Below are positions 9,933 through 18,157 of a stretch of DNA of 24,272 nt, one piece after another. The position numbers and the translations under genes are program-made. The notes under the pieces are model-generated. The model was not told the DNA's origin. It worked only from the letters and a program-made list of their open reading frames with translations, and searched no databases. This DNA is from JBBCJT01 sp037190665 (GTDB lineage: Bacteria > Pseudomonadota > Alphaproteobacteria > Acetobacterales > Acetobacteraceae). Within the stretch, counting starts at the first letter, position 1. Each line of letters begins with the position of its first letter. The DNA lies in the NCBI GenBank assembly GCA_037190665.1, contig JBBCJT010000095.1:1-24272 (forward strand), read 5' to 3'.

Positions 9933-11180
9933 ATGCCCACCGAGATCAAAGTCCCCACGCTCGGCGAGAGCGTCACCAGTGCCACCGTGGCGCGATGGCT
10001 GAAGAAGGCCGGCGAGGCGGTGAAGGCCGACGAGCCGCTGGTCGAGCTTGAGACCGACAAGGTCACCGTCGAGGTCAACGCGCCGTCCGCCGGCACGCTG
10101 GCCGAGGTGAGCGCGGCGGAGGGGGCCGAGGTCGAGGTCGGTGCCGTGCTCGGCACGCTGTCGGAAGGGGGCGCCGCGCAGGCCGCCGCACCGAAGCCGG
10201 CCGCGGAGGAAAAGCGCCCGGCCGCCAACCCGGTCGCGGGCGTCACCCCGCCGCCGACGCCGTCCGGCCCTGTCCCCCGGCCGGCCAGCACGCCCGGCGC
10301 GCTGCCGGCGGCGCAGAAGATGATGGACGAGAAGGGCGTGGCGGCCGAGCAGGTGGGCACCGGCACCGGCAAGGGCGGGCGGATCACCAAGGGCGACGTG
10401 CTCGCCTTCCTCGACCAGCCCGCCAAGGCGCCCGCCGCCGCCGCTCCGGCCGCGAAGTCCGCCCCGCGCGCGCTGGAGGAGGGCGAGGAGCGCGTGCGCA
10501 TGACGCGGCTGCGCCTGACCATCGCGCGGCGGCTGAAGGAAGCGCAGAACAACGCGGCGATGCTCACCACCTTCAACGAGGTGGACATGGGCGCGGTGAT
10601 GGGCCTGCGCGCCGAGTACAAGGAAGCGTTCGAGAAGAAGCACGCCGGCGTGAAGCTCGGCTTCATGTCCTTCTTCGTGAAGGCCTGCGTGGCGGCGCTG
10701 AAGGAGTTCCCGGCCGTCAACGCCGAGATCGACGGCGACGACGTGGTGTTCAAGCGCCATGTCCACATGGGCATCGCCGTGGGCGGTCCGGCCGGCCTCG
10801 TCGTGCCGGTGATCCGCCATGCCGACGACATGGGCTTCGCGCAGATCGAGAAGACGATCGCCGATTTCGGCCGCCGCGCCCGCGACGGTGCGCTGAAGCT
10901 CGATGAGCTGACCGGCGGCACGTTCAGCATCACCAACGGCGGCATCTACGGCTCGCTGATGTCCACGCCCATCCTGAACCCGCCGCCGTCCGGCATCCTG
11001 GGCATGCACAAGATCCAGGAACGGCCGATGGCGGTGGGCGGCAAGGTCGAGATCCGGCCGATGATGTACCTCGCCCTGTCGTACGACCACCGGATCGTGG
11101 ACGGGAAGGAAGCGGTGTCGTTCCTGGTGCGGGTGAAGGAGTCGATCGAGGATCCGCGCCGGCTGCTGCTCGACCTGTAG
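9933..11180 (+). CDS. sucB: dihydrolipoyllysine-residue succinyltransferase (2-oxoglutarate dehydrogenase E2)
   Basis: 415-residue E2 core of the 2-oxoglutarate dehydrogenase complex. It has one N-terminal lipoyl domain (about 2-77) with the lipoylated lysine at 43 in ETDKVTV, then an Ala/Pro-rich linker. The peripheral E1/E3-binding domain is at about 122-160 (PAAQKMMDEKGV, GRITKGDVLAFL). The catalytic acyltransferase domain runs from about 184 to the end, with SYDHRIVDG carrying the catalytic His386 and Asp390. It starts 24 bp after sucA in the same operon. A dihydrolipoamide dehydrogenase (E3) gene is not next; the operon ends in hairpins and a convergent gene, so E3 must come from elsewhere. 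Confidence 0.97.
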   Translation: MPTEIKVPTLGESVTSATVARWLKKAGEAVKADEPLVELETDKVTVEVNAPSAGTLAEVSAAEGAEVEVGAVLGTLSEGGAAQAAAPKPAAEEKRPAANPVAGVTPPPTPSGPVPRPASTPGALPAAQKMMDEKGVAAEQVGTGTGKGGRITKGDVLAFLDQPAKAPAAAAPAAKSAPRALEEGEERVRMTRLRLTIARRLKEAQNNAAMLTTFNEVDMGAVMGLRAEYKEAFEKKHAGVKLGFMSFFVKACVAALKEFPAVNAEIDGDDVVFKRHVHMGIAVGGPAGLVVPVIRHADDMGFAQIEKTIADFGRRARDGALKLDELTGGTFSITNGGIYGSLMSTPILNPPPSGILGMHKIQERPMAVGGKVEIRPMMYLALSYDHRIVDGKEAVSFLVRVKESIEDPRRLLLDL

Positions 11181-11222
11181 TACTGCGGGGGCTCAGGCCG
11201 GCGGTGTGATCGGGTCGCTTGC

Positions 11223-11241
11223 GCGGGACTGAAAGTCCCGC
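11223..11241 (+). terminator. hairpin downstream of sucB
   Basis: GCGGGACT-GAA-AGTCCCGC gives a perfect 8-bp stem with a 3-nt loop, 42 bp after the sucB stop. There is no T-tract after it, so it may protect the 3' end of the mRNA instead of terminating on its own. Confidence 0.35.
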
Positions 11242-11253
11242 AGGCACCACCGG

Positions 11254-11292
11254 CCCTCACCCCGGCCCTCTCCCGCAAGCGGGAGAGGGAGT
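11254..11292 (+). repeat. 39-bp palindromic repeat, arm 1 of a large inverted repeat
   Basis: Begins CCCTCACCCCGG and contains an inner palindrome, CCCTCTCCCGC-AA-GCGGGAGAGGG (11266-11289). It is the exact reverse complement of 11365-11403. From memory, this CCCTCTCCCGC/GCGGGAGAGGG core is a dispersed, REP-like intergenic element in GC-rich Proteobacteria. The 387-bp region 11181-11567 has no gene and consists of these elements and hairpins. Confidence 0.75.
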
Positions 11293-11315
11293 CTCCGTAC
11301 TTCACCGATAGTGCG

Positions 11316-11346
11316 AAGGGCAGGAGTCCGATGGGACCCTGCCCTT
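11316..11346. terminator. probable intrinsic terminator between convergent sucB and transketolase genes
   Basis: AAGGGCAGG-A-GTCC, loop GATG, GGAC-CCTGCCCTT: a 13-bp stem with a single bulged A at 11325. On the plus strand it is followed by TCCGTTTA, a weak T-rich tail. It lies in the centre of the 39-bp inverted repeat and between convergent genes, as expected of a terminator for sucAB and perhaps, in reverse, for the transketolase genes. Confidence 0.5.
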
Positions 11347-11364
11347 TCCGTTTACACCGCGGCC

Positions 11365-11403
11365 ACTCCCTCTCCCGCTTGCGGGAGAGGGCCGGGGTGA
11401 GGG
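11365..11403 (-). repeat. 39-bp palindromic repeat, arm 2 of a large inverted repeat
   Basis: Perfect reverse complement of 11254-11292, separated from it by 72 bp. It carries the same inner palindrome. The two arms could pair into a large stem in RNA with the terminator hairpin in its loop. Confidence 0.75.
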
Positions 11404-11446
11404 TGCTTCCGCCAGCATCGCGGTGAGGTCTTGCCTCAGCGCAACC

Positions 11447-11502
11447 CCCTCACCCTCCCGCGCAAGCGCGGGCCCCTCCCTCTCCCGCCGAGCGGGAGAG
11501 GG
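11447..11502 (+). repeat. third, diverged copy of the palindromic repeat
   Basis: Begins CCCTCACCCTCCC and holds two hairpins: CCCGCGC-AA-GCGCGGG (11457-11472) and CCCTCTCCCGC-CGA-GCGGGAGAGGG (11478-11502). It has the same orientation as the first copy, with an extra small palindrome inserted between the flank and the core. Confidence 0.65.
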
Positions 11503-11567
11503 TATCCTTGCGCAATGGTCTTCGCCTTTGGCCGAAGGTAACGCCGGTTCCGGAACGACGGGCGTTC

Positions 11568-12557
11568 CTACCCCCGCGCCATCGTCGCCAGCGCGACCTC
11601 CTCGATCCCCGCGGCATCCAGCTTGTAATGCGCGTACAGATGCGTCGGCGGCGCGATCAGCGCGTAGGTGTCGTGGATGCCGTGGCGCACCAGCCGCACG
11701 CCGCATCCCTCATCCGCCAGCACCTCGGCCACCGCCGAACCGAGCCCGCCGAGCACGTTGTGCTCCTCAGCCGTCATCAGCACCCTGCTGCGCGCCGCCG
11801 CCTTCAGCACCGCCTCGCGGTCCAGCGGCTTGACGGTGGGCATGTCGATCACGCCGACCGACCGTCCGGCCGCGTTCAGCTTGCGCGCGGCTTCCAGCGC
11901 CGGGTGCAGCGGCTGGCCGCAGGCGATGATCGTCAGCTCCTCGCCCGCCATGTGCTCGATCGCGCGGCCGATCGTGAAGCCCTGCCCCTTCGCGTACACA
12001 TCCGGATCGCGCCCGCGCCCGATGCGGAAATAGATCGGCTCCGGCCAGGTCACCGACGCGCGGATCGCCGCCTGGAGCTGCGGCCCGTCGGCGGGCGAGA
12101 TCACCGTCAGGTCCGCGATCGCGCGCATCGTCGCGATGTCCTCGGTGGCGTGATGCGAGGTGCCATAGAAACCCAGCGAGATGCCGGTGTGATGGCCGAT
12201 CAGCCGCACGGGCTGCGCACAATACGCCACGTCCATGCGGATCTGCTCGCAGCACAGCAGCCCGAGGAAGGAGGCGAAGGTGGCGACGAAGGGCATGTGC
12301 CCCGTGGTCGCGAGGCCCGCCGCCGCGGTGACCATGTTCTGCTCGGCGATGCCGAACTGGATGTAGCGGTCGGGGAAGCGCTTCGCGAACCGGTTCAGCC
12401 CGTTCGAGTATTGCAGGTCGGCCGCGCCGGCGATCACCGGATGCCCCGCCTCCACCAGCTCGATCAGCGCATCCGACAGGAAATCGAGTCCCGGATTGTT
12501 CGCGTTCAGCGCACGGTACTGCCAGGACTGGTCCGACGTGATCGTTGCCGTGCTCAT
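11568..12557 (-). CDS. transketolase, C-terminal subunit (pyrimidine-binding and C-terminal domains)
   Basis: 329-residue second half of a transketolase encoded as two proteins. It carries the pyrimidine-binding domain, with the cofactor-activating glutamate at 72 in FGIAEQNM. It also has the segment GISLGFYGTSHHATED (125-140), equivalent to the substrate-site loop of full-length transketolase, and the C-terminal domain. It starts 2 bp after the stop of the N-terminal subunit gene (TGA-TC-ATG), so they are coupled and must act together. Split transketolases include general enzymes and specialised ones such as apulose-4-phosphate (AptAB) and sulfofructose (SqwGH) transketolases. I cannot assign the substrate. 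The gene converges on sucB across the repeat region. Confidence 0.92.
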   Translation of the reverse strand: MSTATITSDQSWQYRALNANNPGLDFLSDALIELVEAGHPVIAGAADLQYSNGLNRFAKRFPDRYIQFGIAEQNMVTAAAGLATTGHMPFVATFASFLGLLCCEQIRMDVAYCAQPVRLIGHHTGISLGFYGTSHHATEDIATMRAIADLTVISPADGPQLQAAIRASVTWPEPIYFRIGRGRDPDVYAKGQGFTIGRAIEHMAGEELTIIACGQPLHPALEAARKLNAAGRSVGVIDMPTVKPLDREAVLKAAARSRVLMTAEEHNVLGGLGSAVAEVLADEGCGVRLVRHGIHDTYALIAPPTHLYAHYKLDAAGIEEVALATMARG

Positions 12558-12559
12558 GA

Positions 12560-13420
12560 TCAGATCTCCCGCGCCCGGATCTCGGCCACGGCGCGCGCGG
12601 CGTCCTCCGGCGCGAGGTAGCCGAGATGCCAGCCCGGCTCGGTTTCCATGTAGGAGACCCCCTTGCCCTTGATCGTGCGTGCGACGATGCAGCACGGCCG
12701 CGCTCGCGCCTCATCCGCCTTCACCTGACGCAGCAGCGCCGTCAGCGCGACGAGGTCGTGGCCATCGACCTCATGCACCTCCCACCCGAAGGCGCGCCAT
12801 TTGTCGCCCAGCGGCTCCACGCCCATCACCTCGTCCACCGCGCCGTCGAGCTGGAAGCCGTTGCGGTCGATGATCGCGACCAGCCGGTTCAGCCGGTGAT
12901 GCGCGGCGAACGTGGCCGCCTCCCACACCTGGCCTTCCTGCATCTCGCCATCGCCGAGCATCACGAACGTCGTGAAACGCTGTCCCCTGGCGCGGCCGCC
13001 CCACGCCATGCCCGCGCCGGCCGACAGCGCATGGCCGATGGAACCGGAGCTGAAGTCGATTCCCAGCACCTTGCGCATGTCCGGATGGTCGCCGAGCGGA
13101 TTGCCGAGCCGCGTGTAACCGTCCAGCACGTCGCGCGGGATGTAGCCGTGGTCGGCGAGGATCGGGAACAGCCCGACCGCCGCATGGCCCTTGCCCATCA
13201 GGAAGCGGTCGCGGTCCGGCCACGCCGGCTCGTTCGCGCGCAGGGTCATCACGTCGTAGTAAAGGGCGGCGAAGATCTCGGCGGCCGAGAAGACGGACGA
13301 GTAATGACCGACCTTGGCGATCTCGATCAGCCGGATCGTCTCCAGCCGCACGAACCGCGCCTTCTCGCGCAGCTTCGCCACCTGCTCCGCCGTCGGTTCG
13401 AAGCTGTTGCTGCCACGCAT
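12560..13420 (-). CDS. transketolase, N-terminal subunit (thiamine-diphosphate-binding)
   Basis: 286-residue first half of the split transketolase. The diphosphate/Mg-binding motif runs from GDGEMQEG (156-163) to the asparagine at 187 in IIDRN. GHYSS (38-42) and KGHAA (77-81) supply the conserved histidines of the transketolase N-domain. I chose the ATG at 13420 because GGGAG lies 8 nt before it; an in-frame ATG at 13435 would add MGASR but has no SD. It is divergent from the GldA-type dehydrogenase, with about 100 bp between, which suggests joint regulation. It could serve the general pentose phosphate pathway, but its neighbours point to a dedicated catabolic role. Confidence 0.9.
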   Translation of the reverse strand: MRGSNSFEPTAEQVAKLREKARFVRLETIRLIEIAKVGHYSSVFSAAEIFAALYYDVMTLRANEPAWPDRDRFLMGKGHAAVGLFPILADHGYIPRDVLDGYTRLGNPLGDHPDMRKVLGIDFSSGSIGHALSAGAGMAWGGRARGQRFTTFVMLGDGEMQEGQVWEAATFAAHHRLNRLVAIIDRNGFQLDGAVDEVMGVEPLGDKWRAFGWEVHEVDGHDLVALTALLRQVKADEARARPCCIVARTIKGKGVSYMETEPGWHLGYLAPEDAARAVAEIRAREI

Positions 13421-13524
13421 GCGGGACGCTCCCATCGATGTTCGGTCTTCGCCGTTGACCCTCGGCGCCTATCATGCACGCTAGGGCGTCACAAGAACGC
13501 GGGATGACGCGGCGAGGAAACGGC

Positions 13525-14613
13525 ATGATCATCTTCGGCTCTCCCCGTCGTTACGTGCAGGGACCGGACGCGATCGGCCGCCTCGGCGAGGAGGTCGCGC
13601 GGCTGGGCCGCACCGCCGCCATCGTGGCCGATGCGCAGGTCGCCGCCGTGATCGGCACGCGCGTCGCCGATGCCTGCGCCGCCGCGGGGGTGGCGCTGAC
13701 CGCGATCCCCTTCGGCGGCGAGATCACCTTCGCCGAGATCGACCGGATGGAAGCCGGCTGCGGCGCGCTGCGGCCGGAGGTGCTGATCGCGGCGGGCGGC
13801 GGCAAGGCGCTGGATGCCGGCAAGCTGCTCGGCCGGCGGCTGGGGGCACGCATCGTGACGGTGCCCACCATCGCATCGAACGACGCGCCGACCAGCCACA
13901 TCATCGTCGTCTATGACGAGGCGCACCGGATCGCTTCGATCGAACGGCTGCCGGCCAATCCGGACCTCGTTCTGGTGGATACGGCCATCATCGCGCGCGC
14001 CCCGGCCATCCTGCTGTCCGCCGGGATCGGCGATGCGGTGGTGAAGCGGTTCGAGGTCGCGCAATGCGCGGGCAACAACGGGCTGAACACGTTCGGCGGC
14101 ACGCCGCCGGTGGCCGCACAGGTGATGGCCGAAGCCTGCTACGCCACGCTGCGGGACCACGCCGAGGGCGGGCTCGCGGCCGTCGCGCGCGGGGCGCCGG
14201 ATCTCGCGCTGGAACGCACGGTGGAAGCCTGCGTGCTGCTGAGCGGCCTTGCCTTCGAAAGCGGCGGGCTGTCGATATGCCACGCCATGACGCGCGGCCT
14301 GTCCGCCGTGCCCGGGCCCGCGACCGCATTGCACGGGCTTCAGGTCGCCTACGCGCTGATGGTCCAGCTCACCCTGGAAGGGCGCGACGCGGCCTTCATC
14401 GAGGATCTGCGCGGCTTCTTCGCGCGCACCGGACTGCCCGACCACCTCGCCGCACTCGGCTTCAAGGGCGGCGCGACCGAGCTTCGGACCATCGCCGAGC
14501 TGACCGTCCAGGCGCCGCACACGAAGAACTTCCCGCGCGTCCTGACCGCCGACGACCTCGTCGCCGCGATGCGGGCGGTGGAGGAAACCGCGCAGAGCCG
14601 AAAGGCCGCATGA
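13525..14613 (+). CDS. iron/zinc-containing alcohol dehydrogenase, glycerol dehydrogenase (GldA) type
   Basis: 362-residue NAD-dependent dehydrogenase of the metal-dependent (family III) group, closest to GldA, which oxidises glycerol to dihydroxyacetone and accepts other vicinal diols. Visible are the nucleotide-binding GGGKALDAGK (91-100) and PTIASNDAPTS (114-124). The expected metal ligands are Asp170 (GIGDAVVKRFE), His253 (CHAMTRG) and His270 (LHGLQVAYA), so the active site looks intact. I chose the ATG at 13525 because GAGGA precedes it by 6 nt and GldA proteins begin near MIIFGSPRRYVQG. An earlier in-frame ATG at 13504 would add 7 residues. The downstream SDR gene overlaps by 4 bp (ATGA). 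The real substrate may be a larger polyol or ketose. Confidence 0.88.
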   Translation: MIIFGSPRRYVQGPDAIGRLGEEVARLGRTAAIVADAQVAAVIGTRVADACAAAGVALTAIPFGGEITFAEIDRMEAGCGALRPEVLIAAGGGKALDAGKLLGRRLGARIVTVPTIASNDAPTSHIIVVYDEAHRIASIERLPANPDLVLVDTAIIARAPAILLSAGIGDAVVKRFEVAQCAGNNGLNTFGGTPPVAAQVMAEACYATLRDHAEGGLAAVARGAPDLALERTVEACVLLSGLAFESGGLSICHAMTRGLSAVPGPATALHGLQVAYALMVQLTLEGRDAAFIEDLRGFFARTGLPDHLAALGFKGGATELRTIAELTVQAPHTKNFPRVLTADDLVAAMRAVEETAQSRKAA

Positions 14614-15380
14614 TGACCGCCTCTCCCTTCGATCTGACCAGCCGCACCGCGCTCGTCACCGGCTCCTCCCGCGGGTTGGGTCACGCCATGGCCGCGGGCC
14701 TCGCGCGGGCCGGCGCGCGCATCATCGTCAACGGCACCGATGCCGCCCGCACCGACGCAGCGGCGGAGAAGCTGCGCGGAGAGGGCCACGAGGTCCTCGC
14801 TGCACCCTTCGACGTCACCGACGAAAAAGCCGTCGTCGCCAGCTTCGCGCGGCTGGATGCCGACGGGGTCGAGGTGGACATCCTCGTCAACAATGCCGGC
14901 ATCCAGTTCCGCCGCCCGATGCTGGAACTGGAACGCGCCGACTGGCAGCGCGTGCTCGACACGAACCTGACCAGCGCCTTCATCGTCGGGCGCGAGGCGG
15001 CGAAGCGCATGGTGCCGCGCGGACGCGGCAAGATCGTCAACGTCGCCTCGCTGACCAGCGGCGTCGCGCGCGCGACCATCGCGCCCTATGCCGTCGCCAA
15101 GGGCGGGCTGCTGATGCTGACGCGGTCGATGACGGCGGAATGGGCGGCCTCCGGCATCCAGGCCAATGCGATCGGGCCCGGTTACATGCTGACGGAGATG
15201 AACACCGCGCTGATCGAGAACCCGCAATTCGATGCGTGGGTCAAGTCGCGCACGCCGGCGCGGCGCTGGGCGAAACCCGAGGAGCTGATCGGCACGGTGG
15301 TCTACCTGTCGTCGGATGCGTCCGACTACGTGAACGGGCAGATCATCTACGTCGATGGCGGCATGACGGCGGTGCTTTAG
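14610..15380 (+). CDS. SDR oxidoreductase, gluconate 5-dehydrogenase-like
   Basis: 256-residue classical short-chain dehydrogenase. The Rossmann cofactor motif is TGSSRGLGHA (17-26), with NNAG at 94-97. The catalytic Asn119, Ser147, Tyr160 and Lys164 are all present. The opening PFDLTSRTALVTGSSRGLG and the YxxxK-to-end pattern resemble gluconate 5-dehydrogenase (Gno/IdnO), which interconverts 5-ketogluconate and gluconate. The ATG at 14610 overlaps the stop of the GldA-type gene by 4 bp; a second ATG follows at 14613. Coupling to a polyol dehydrogenase suggests the two act in sequence on one carbohydrate. SDR substrate calls from sequence are weak. Confidence 0.88.
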   Translation: MMTASPFDLTSRTALVTGSSRGLGHAMAAGLARAGARIIVNGTDAARTDAAAEKLRGEGHEVLAAPFDVTDEKAVVASFARLDADGVEVDILVNNAGIQFRRPMLELERADWQRVLDTNLTSAFIVGREAAKRMVPRGRGKIVNVASLTSGVARATIAPYAVAKGGLLMLTRSMTAEWAASGIQANAIGPGYMLTEMNTALIENPQFDAWVKSRTPARRWAKPEELIGTVVYLSSDASDYVNGQIIYVDGGMTAVL

Positions 15381-15386
15381 GCCCGC

Positions 15387-16139
15387 CTACACATAGCCAT
15401 AGGCGGTCCAGCCGCCATCCACCGCGAGCACCTGCCCCGTGACGTGCGCCGCGCGCGGCTCGCACAGGTACAGGATCGCATCCGCGATCTCCTCCGCCGT
15501 CGCGAGCCGCCCTTGCGGCGTGCGCCGTTCCAGCGCGGCGAGGTCGATCCGCCCCTCCGCCGCCAGCGTCTCGACGAGGCTGGTGCGCACATAGCCCGGC
15601 GCGACGGCGTTGACGCGGATGCCGTACCCCGCCCACTCGATCGCAAGCGCCCGCGTCATCATCGACACCGCCGCCTTGCTCGCGCAGTAGGAGAGCCGGT
15701 TCGGCGCGGCGACCACGCCGTAGATCGACGACACGTTCACGATGCAGCCGCCACCGGCATCGCGCATCCGCAGCCCGGCTTCGCGCGCGCAGAAGAACAC
15801 ACCGTCGAGATTGACGCCCATGGCCCGCCGCCATTCCTCGGCGCCGACCTCCAGCGTGGGCCGGTTGCCGCTGATGCCGGCGTTGTTCACCAGGATATCG
15901 AGCCTCCTGTGCGCGGCATCGAAGCGGCCGAAGCAGCGCGCGACATCCTCCGCATCGGCCACCGACCCGGCGAGCGCGATGCCGCCGACCTCGCCCGCCA
16001 CGCGCTCCGCCGCCGTCGCGTCGATATCCCAGACCGCCACCGCCGCACCGGCGCGGGCCAGCGCGACCGCCGCCGCGCGGCCGATCCCCGCGCCCGCGCC
16101 GGTGACGAGCGCGGTGCGGCCGGCAAGCGGCGCGGTCAC
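15387..16139 (-). CDS. SDR family oxidoreductase
   Basis: 250-residue classical short-chain dehydrogenase: TGAGAGIGRA cofactor loop (13-22), NNAG (85-88), and catalytic Asn110, Ser138, Tyr151 and Lys155. WDID after the second strand (acidic residue at 38) favours NAD over NADP. The start is a GTG at 16139 that overlaps the TGA of the upstream VOC gene by 4 bases (GTGA), a standard coupling arrangement; MTAPLAGRTALVTG is a normal SDR N-terminus. Its end faces the end of the previous SDR gene with a 6-bp gap. Substrate unknown; coupling to a VOC protein suggests they act on the same metabolite. Confidence 0.87.
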   Translation of the reverse strand: MTAPLAGRTALVTGAGAGIGRAAAVALARAGAAVAVWDIDATAAERVAGEVGGIALAGSVADAEDVARCFGRFDAAHRRLDILVNNAGISGNRPTLEVGAEEWRRAMGVNLDGVFFCAREAGLRMRDAGGGCIVNVSSIYGVVAAPNRLSYCASKAAVSMMTRALAIEWAGYGIRVNAVAPGYVRTSLVETLAAEGRIDLAALERRTPQGRLATAEEIADAILYLCEPRAAHVTGQVLAVDGGWTAYGYV

Positions 16140-16681
16140 GCCGCCGGGCTCCGCGGATCCCACAGCCGCCGCGCGGTCTCCCGCTCGTACGCCTTGCCGG
16201 ACGGATAGCTCAGCAGTTCGAGCTGTAGGCCCCAGGGCGCGCGGAAATAGACCCAGGTCTGCCCGGCGCTCGGCCCGGCATGGCGGACGACCGGCTCGCC
16301 CATGATCTCGACGCCATGGGCGCGCAGATACGCGAGCGCCGCGTCGAAGTCGTCCACGTAGAGCGCGAGGTGATGGCCGCCCACGTCGCTGTTCGCCGGC
16401 ACCTCGCGCCGCTGGGCGGGTGCCTCGTACTCGAACAGTTCGATGTTCAGCCCGTGGCCCAGGCGCAGGAAGCGCAGCTTCCTCACCCGCGCGCGCGGAT
16501 CGACGCCGAGCTGGACGGCCATCCAGTCGCCCTTCTCGTCCGCGATCGGGCCGATGTCGTAGAACTGCTCGGCGCCCAGCACATCGACGAAGAACCGCGT
16601 CGCCGCCTCCAGATCGGGCACCGTGATCCCGACATGATCGCCGCCGCGCAGCCCCGGCAACCCCGCCCTGCCTTCCGCCAT
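16136..16681 (-). CDS. VOC (glyoxalase/bleomycin-resistance/dioxygenase) family protein
   Basis: 181-residue VOC metalloenzyme with two babaB repeats. Candidate metal ligands sit at the usual places: His16 (GDHVGIT), Glu81 (LNIELFEY), His103 or His104 (GGHHLALYV) and Glu155 (LQLELL), so it is probably catalytic. VOC members include glyoxalase I, methylmalonyl-CoA epimerase and ring-cleaving dioxygenases; I cannot choose between them. I chose the ATG at 16681 for its strong AGGAGG, 10 nt upstream, and because it begins just before the VOC fold; a longer in-frame reading to 16903 has no domain support. It is first of a two-gene minus-strand unit with an SDR and is divergent from the HAAT importer operon. 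Confidence 0.85.
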   Translation of the reverse strand: MAEGRAGLPGLRGGDHVGITVPDLEAATRFFVDVLGAEQFYDIGPIADEKGDWMAVQLGVDPRARVRKLRFLRLGHGLNIELFEYEAPAQRREVPANSDVGGHHLALYVDDFDAALAYLRAHGVEIMGEPVVRHAGPSAGQTWVYFRAPWGLQLELLSYPSGKAYERETARRLWDPRSPAA

Positions 16682-16755
16682 TCCGCCCGATCCTCCTGCT
16701 CGTTCCCCGAGCCGAGCATCCCCCGCCAGTCGCGACAAGCGCACGGGCGGCAGGG

Positions 16756-16783
16756 TTGTCTCCCGGATCGAATGCCATATGCT
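16756..16783 (+). promoter_or_regulatory. candidate sigma-70-type promoter of the HAAT importer operon
   Basis: TTGTCT (16756-16761), a 16-bp spacer and TATGCT (16778-16783) lie in the 242-bp divergent gap 16682-16923. A start near 16790 would give a leader of about 134 nt before the binding-protein ATG. Both hexamers have mismatches, so confidence is limited. Confidence 0.35.
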
Positions 16784-16923
16784 CCGTAACGAGGGCCGGG
16801 ACCAACCGGCCGCAACGAGGAACCGCCCGTGGTCATGCGCACCCCGAACAGCGACAGAGGTCCGCGCCACCCTCACGGACCGGCTCCCGATCCCGTACCG
16901 CATCGCCGTTCCGAGGTAGCATC

Positions 16924-18150
16924 ATGACCGCGTTCAAGCGCCGTACCGTCCTGGGCGGAGTGGCCGCCGCCGGCCTGTCCGTCCCTGTCTTGCGCGCCCG
17001 TGCCCAGGGCGGCGAACTGAAGCTGGGTGCGCTGTACCCCTTCTCCGGCGGCCTCGCCCTGCTGGGCGACGAGAGCTTCCGCGGCCTCGAGATCGCTGCC
17101 GAGGAGCGCAACGGCGCCGGCGGGCTGCTCGGCCGGCAGATCCGCCTCGCCAAGGGCGATGCCGTGGACCAGAACCAGGCGATCGGCGAGGTCCGCCGGC
17201 TGATGAGCGTGGAGCGCGTCGCCGGTGTGTTCGGCACCTATGCGAGCCCCCTCGCCTTCGCCGCCACGCAGGTGACGGAGCTGCAGGGCGTGCCGTATTT
17301 CGAGATGGGCGCGATCAGCGACCCGATCACCGAACGCGGCTTCAAGTACGTCTTCCGCACCTGCCCGCGCGCATCGGAATTCGGCGTCGCCACGGTGGGC
17401 GCGATCCCCGATGCGCTCGCCCCGCTCTACAAGGTCGATCCGAAATCGCTGAAGGTCGCGATCCTGCACGAGGACGCGCTGTACGGGCAGACCGTCAGCG
17501 GCTTCCAGGAGGCGCAGATCAAGCAGCTCGGCCTGCAACAGGTCGAGAAGCTGGCCTACTCCGCGCGCTCGGTCGATCTGTCCTCGGTCGTCCAGCGCCT
17601 GCGCGGCGTGTCGGCCGATATCGTGCTGCACACCGGCTACCAGAACGACATCGTGCTGCTGTTCCGCGGCATGCAGGAAGCCAACTGGCATCCGCGCATG
17701 ATCATCGGTTCCGGCGCCGGCTACAGCCTCGTGGACACCGCCAGGGCCGTGGGCCCCGCCTTCGACGGCGTGATGAACGTGGACTTCACGCAGGTGGCGG
17801 TGAACGAGGCCTATGCGCCCGGCGTCAAGCAGTTCGCGGAGCTGTACAAGAAGAAGTACGGCGTCGATGTCCGCTCCGGCCACTCGCTCGCCAACTACTT
17901 CGGCGCGCGCGTCTACTTCGACGCCATCCAGCGCGCCGGCGGCACCGACAAGGACAAGATCCGCGCCGCCGTGCTCGCCACCGACGTCGCCGAGGGCACC
18001 ACCCCGACCGGCTGGGGCGTGAAGTTCGACGAGAAGGGGCAGAACACCCGCGTGCGGCCGTTCCTGCTGCAATGGCAGGGCGGGCGGCAGGTGACGGTGT
18101 ATCCGCAGCAGGCCGCGGTGGCCGAGCTGCGCGGGAAGATGGGCGCCTGA
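16924..18150 (+). CDS. HAAT-family ABC transporter substrate-binding protein (LivK type)
   Basis: 408-residue periplasmic binding protein (Peripla_BP_6/LivK group). The leader MTAFKRRTVLGGVAAAGLS has a twin-arginine-like KRRTVL before a hydrophobic stretch, and cleavage is likely after ARA (residue 27), so export may be by Tat. The mature protein starts GGELKLGALYPFSGG, the usual ligand-pocket strand and loop, and YGQTVSGFQEAQIKQLG follows near the mid-protein hinge. An SD GAGG lies 7 nt upstream of the ATG. It heads the operon of the importer. Proteins of this class bind amino acids, amides, urea, aromatic acids and other carboxylates, so leucine is not implied. The adjacent sugar-type enzymes may point to a different ligand. 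Confidence 0.93.
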   Translation: MTAFKRRTVLGGVAAAGLSVPVLRARAQGGELKLGALYPFSGGLALLGDESFRGLEIAAEERNGAGGLLGRQIRLAKGDAVDQNQAIGEVRRLMSVERVAGVFGTYASPLAFAATQVTELQGVPYFEMGAISDPITERGFKYVFRTCPRASEFGVATVGAIPDALAPLYKVDPKSLKVAILHEDALYGQTVSGFQEAQIKQLGLQQVEKLAYSARSVDLSSVVQRLRGVSADIVLHTGYQNDIVLLFRGMQEANWHPRMIIGSGAGYSLVDTARAVGPAFDGVMNVDFTQVAVNEAYAPGVKQFAELYKKKYGVDVRSGHSLANYFGARVYFDAIQRAGGTDKDKIRAAVLATDVAEGTTPTGWGVKFDEKGQNTRVRPFLLQWQGGRQVTVYPQQAAVAELRGKMGA

Positions 18151-18157
18151 TCCCACA

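Noticed and set aside
6990..11090. Very long minus-strand open frame (over 1300 codons) opposite sucA and sucB
   Set aside because: It is the antisense shadow of two certain genes in GC-rich DNA; the translation is compositionally monotonous (His, Arg, Ala, Gly, Leu) with no domain.
11431..11444. FNR/FixK-like match TTGC-CTCAGC-GCAA
   Set aside because: It fits the consensus but lies between convergent genes with no promoter to control; probably a chance match.
11254..11502. CRISPR-like array
   Set aside because: Only three copies, in mixed orientation, with unequal spacers that themselves fold; better explained as REP-like palindromes.
13455..13483. TTGACC as the -35 of a promoter for the GldA-type gene
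   Set aside because: No acceptable -10 hexamer at 16-19 bp; TATCAT is only 9 bp away.
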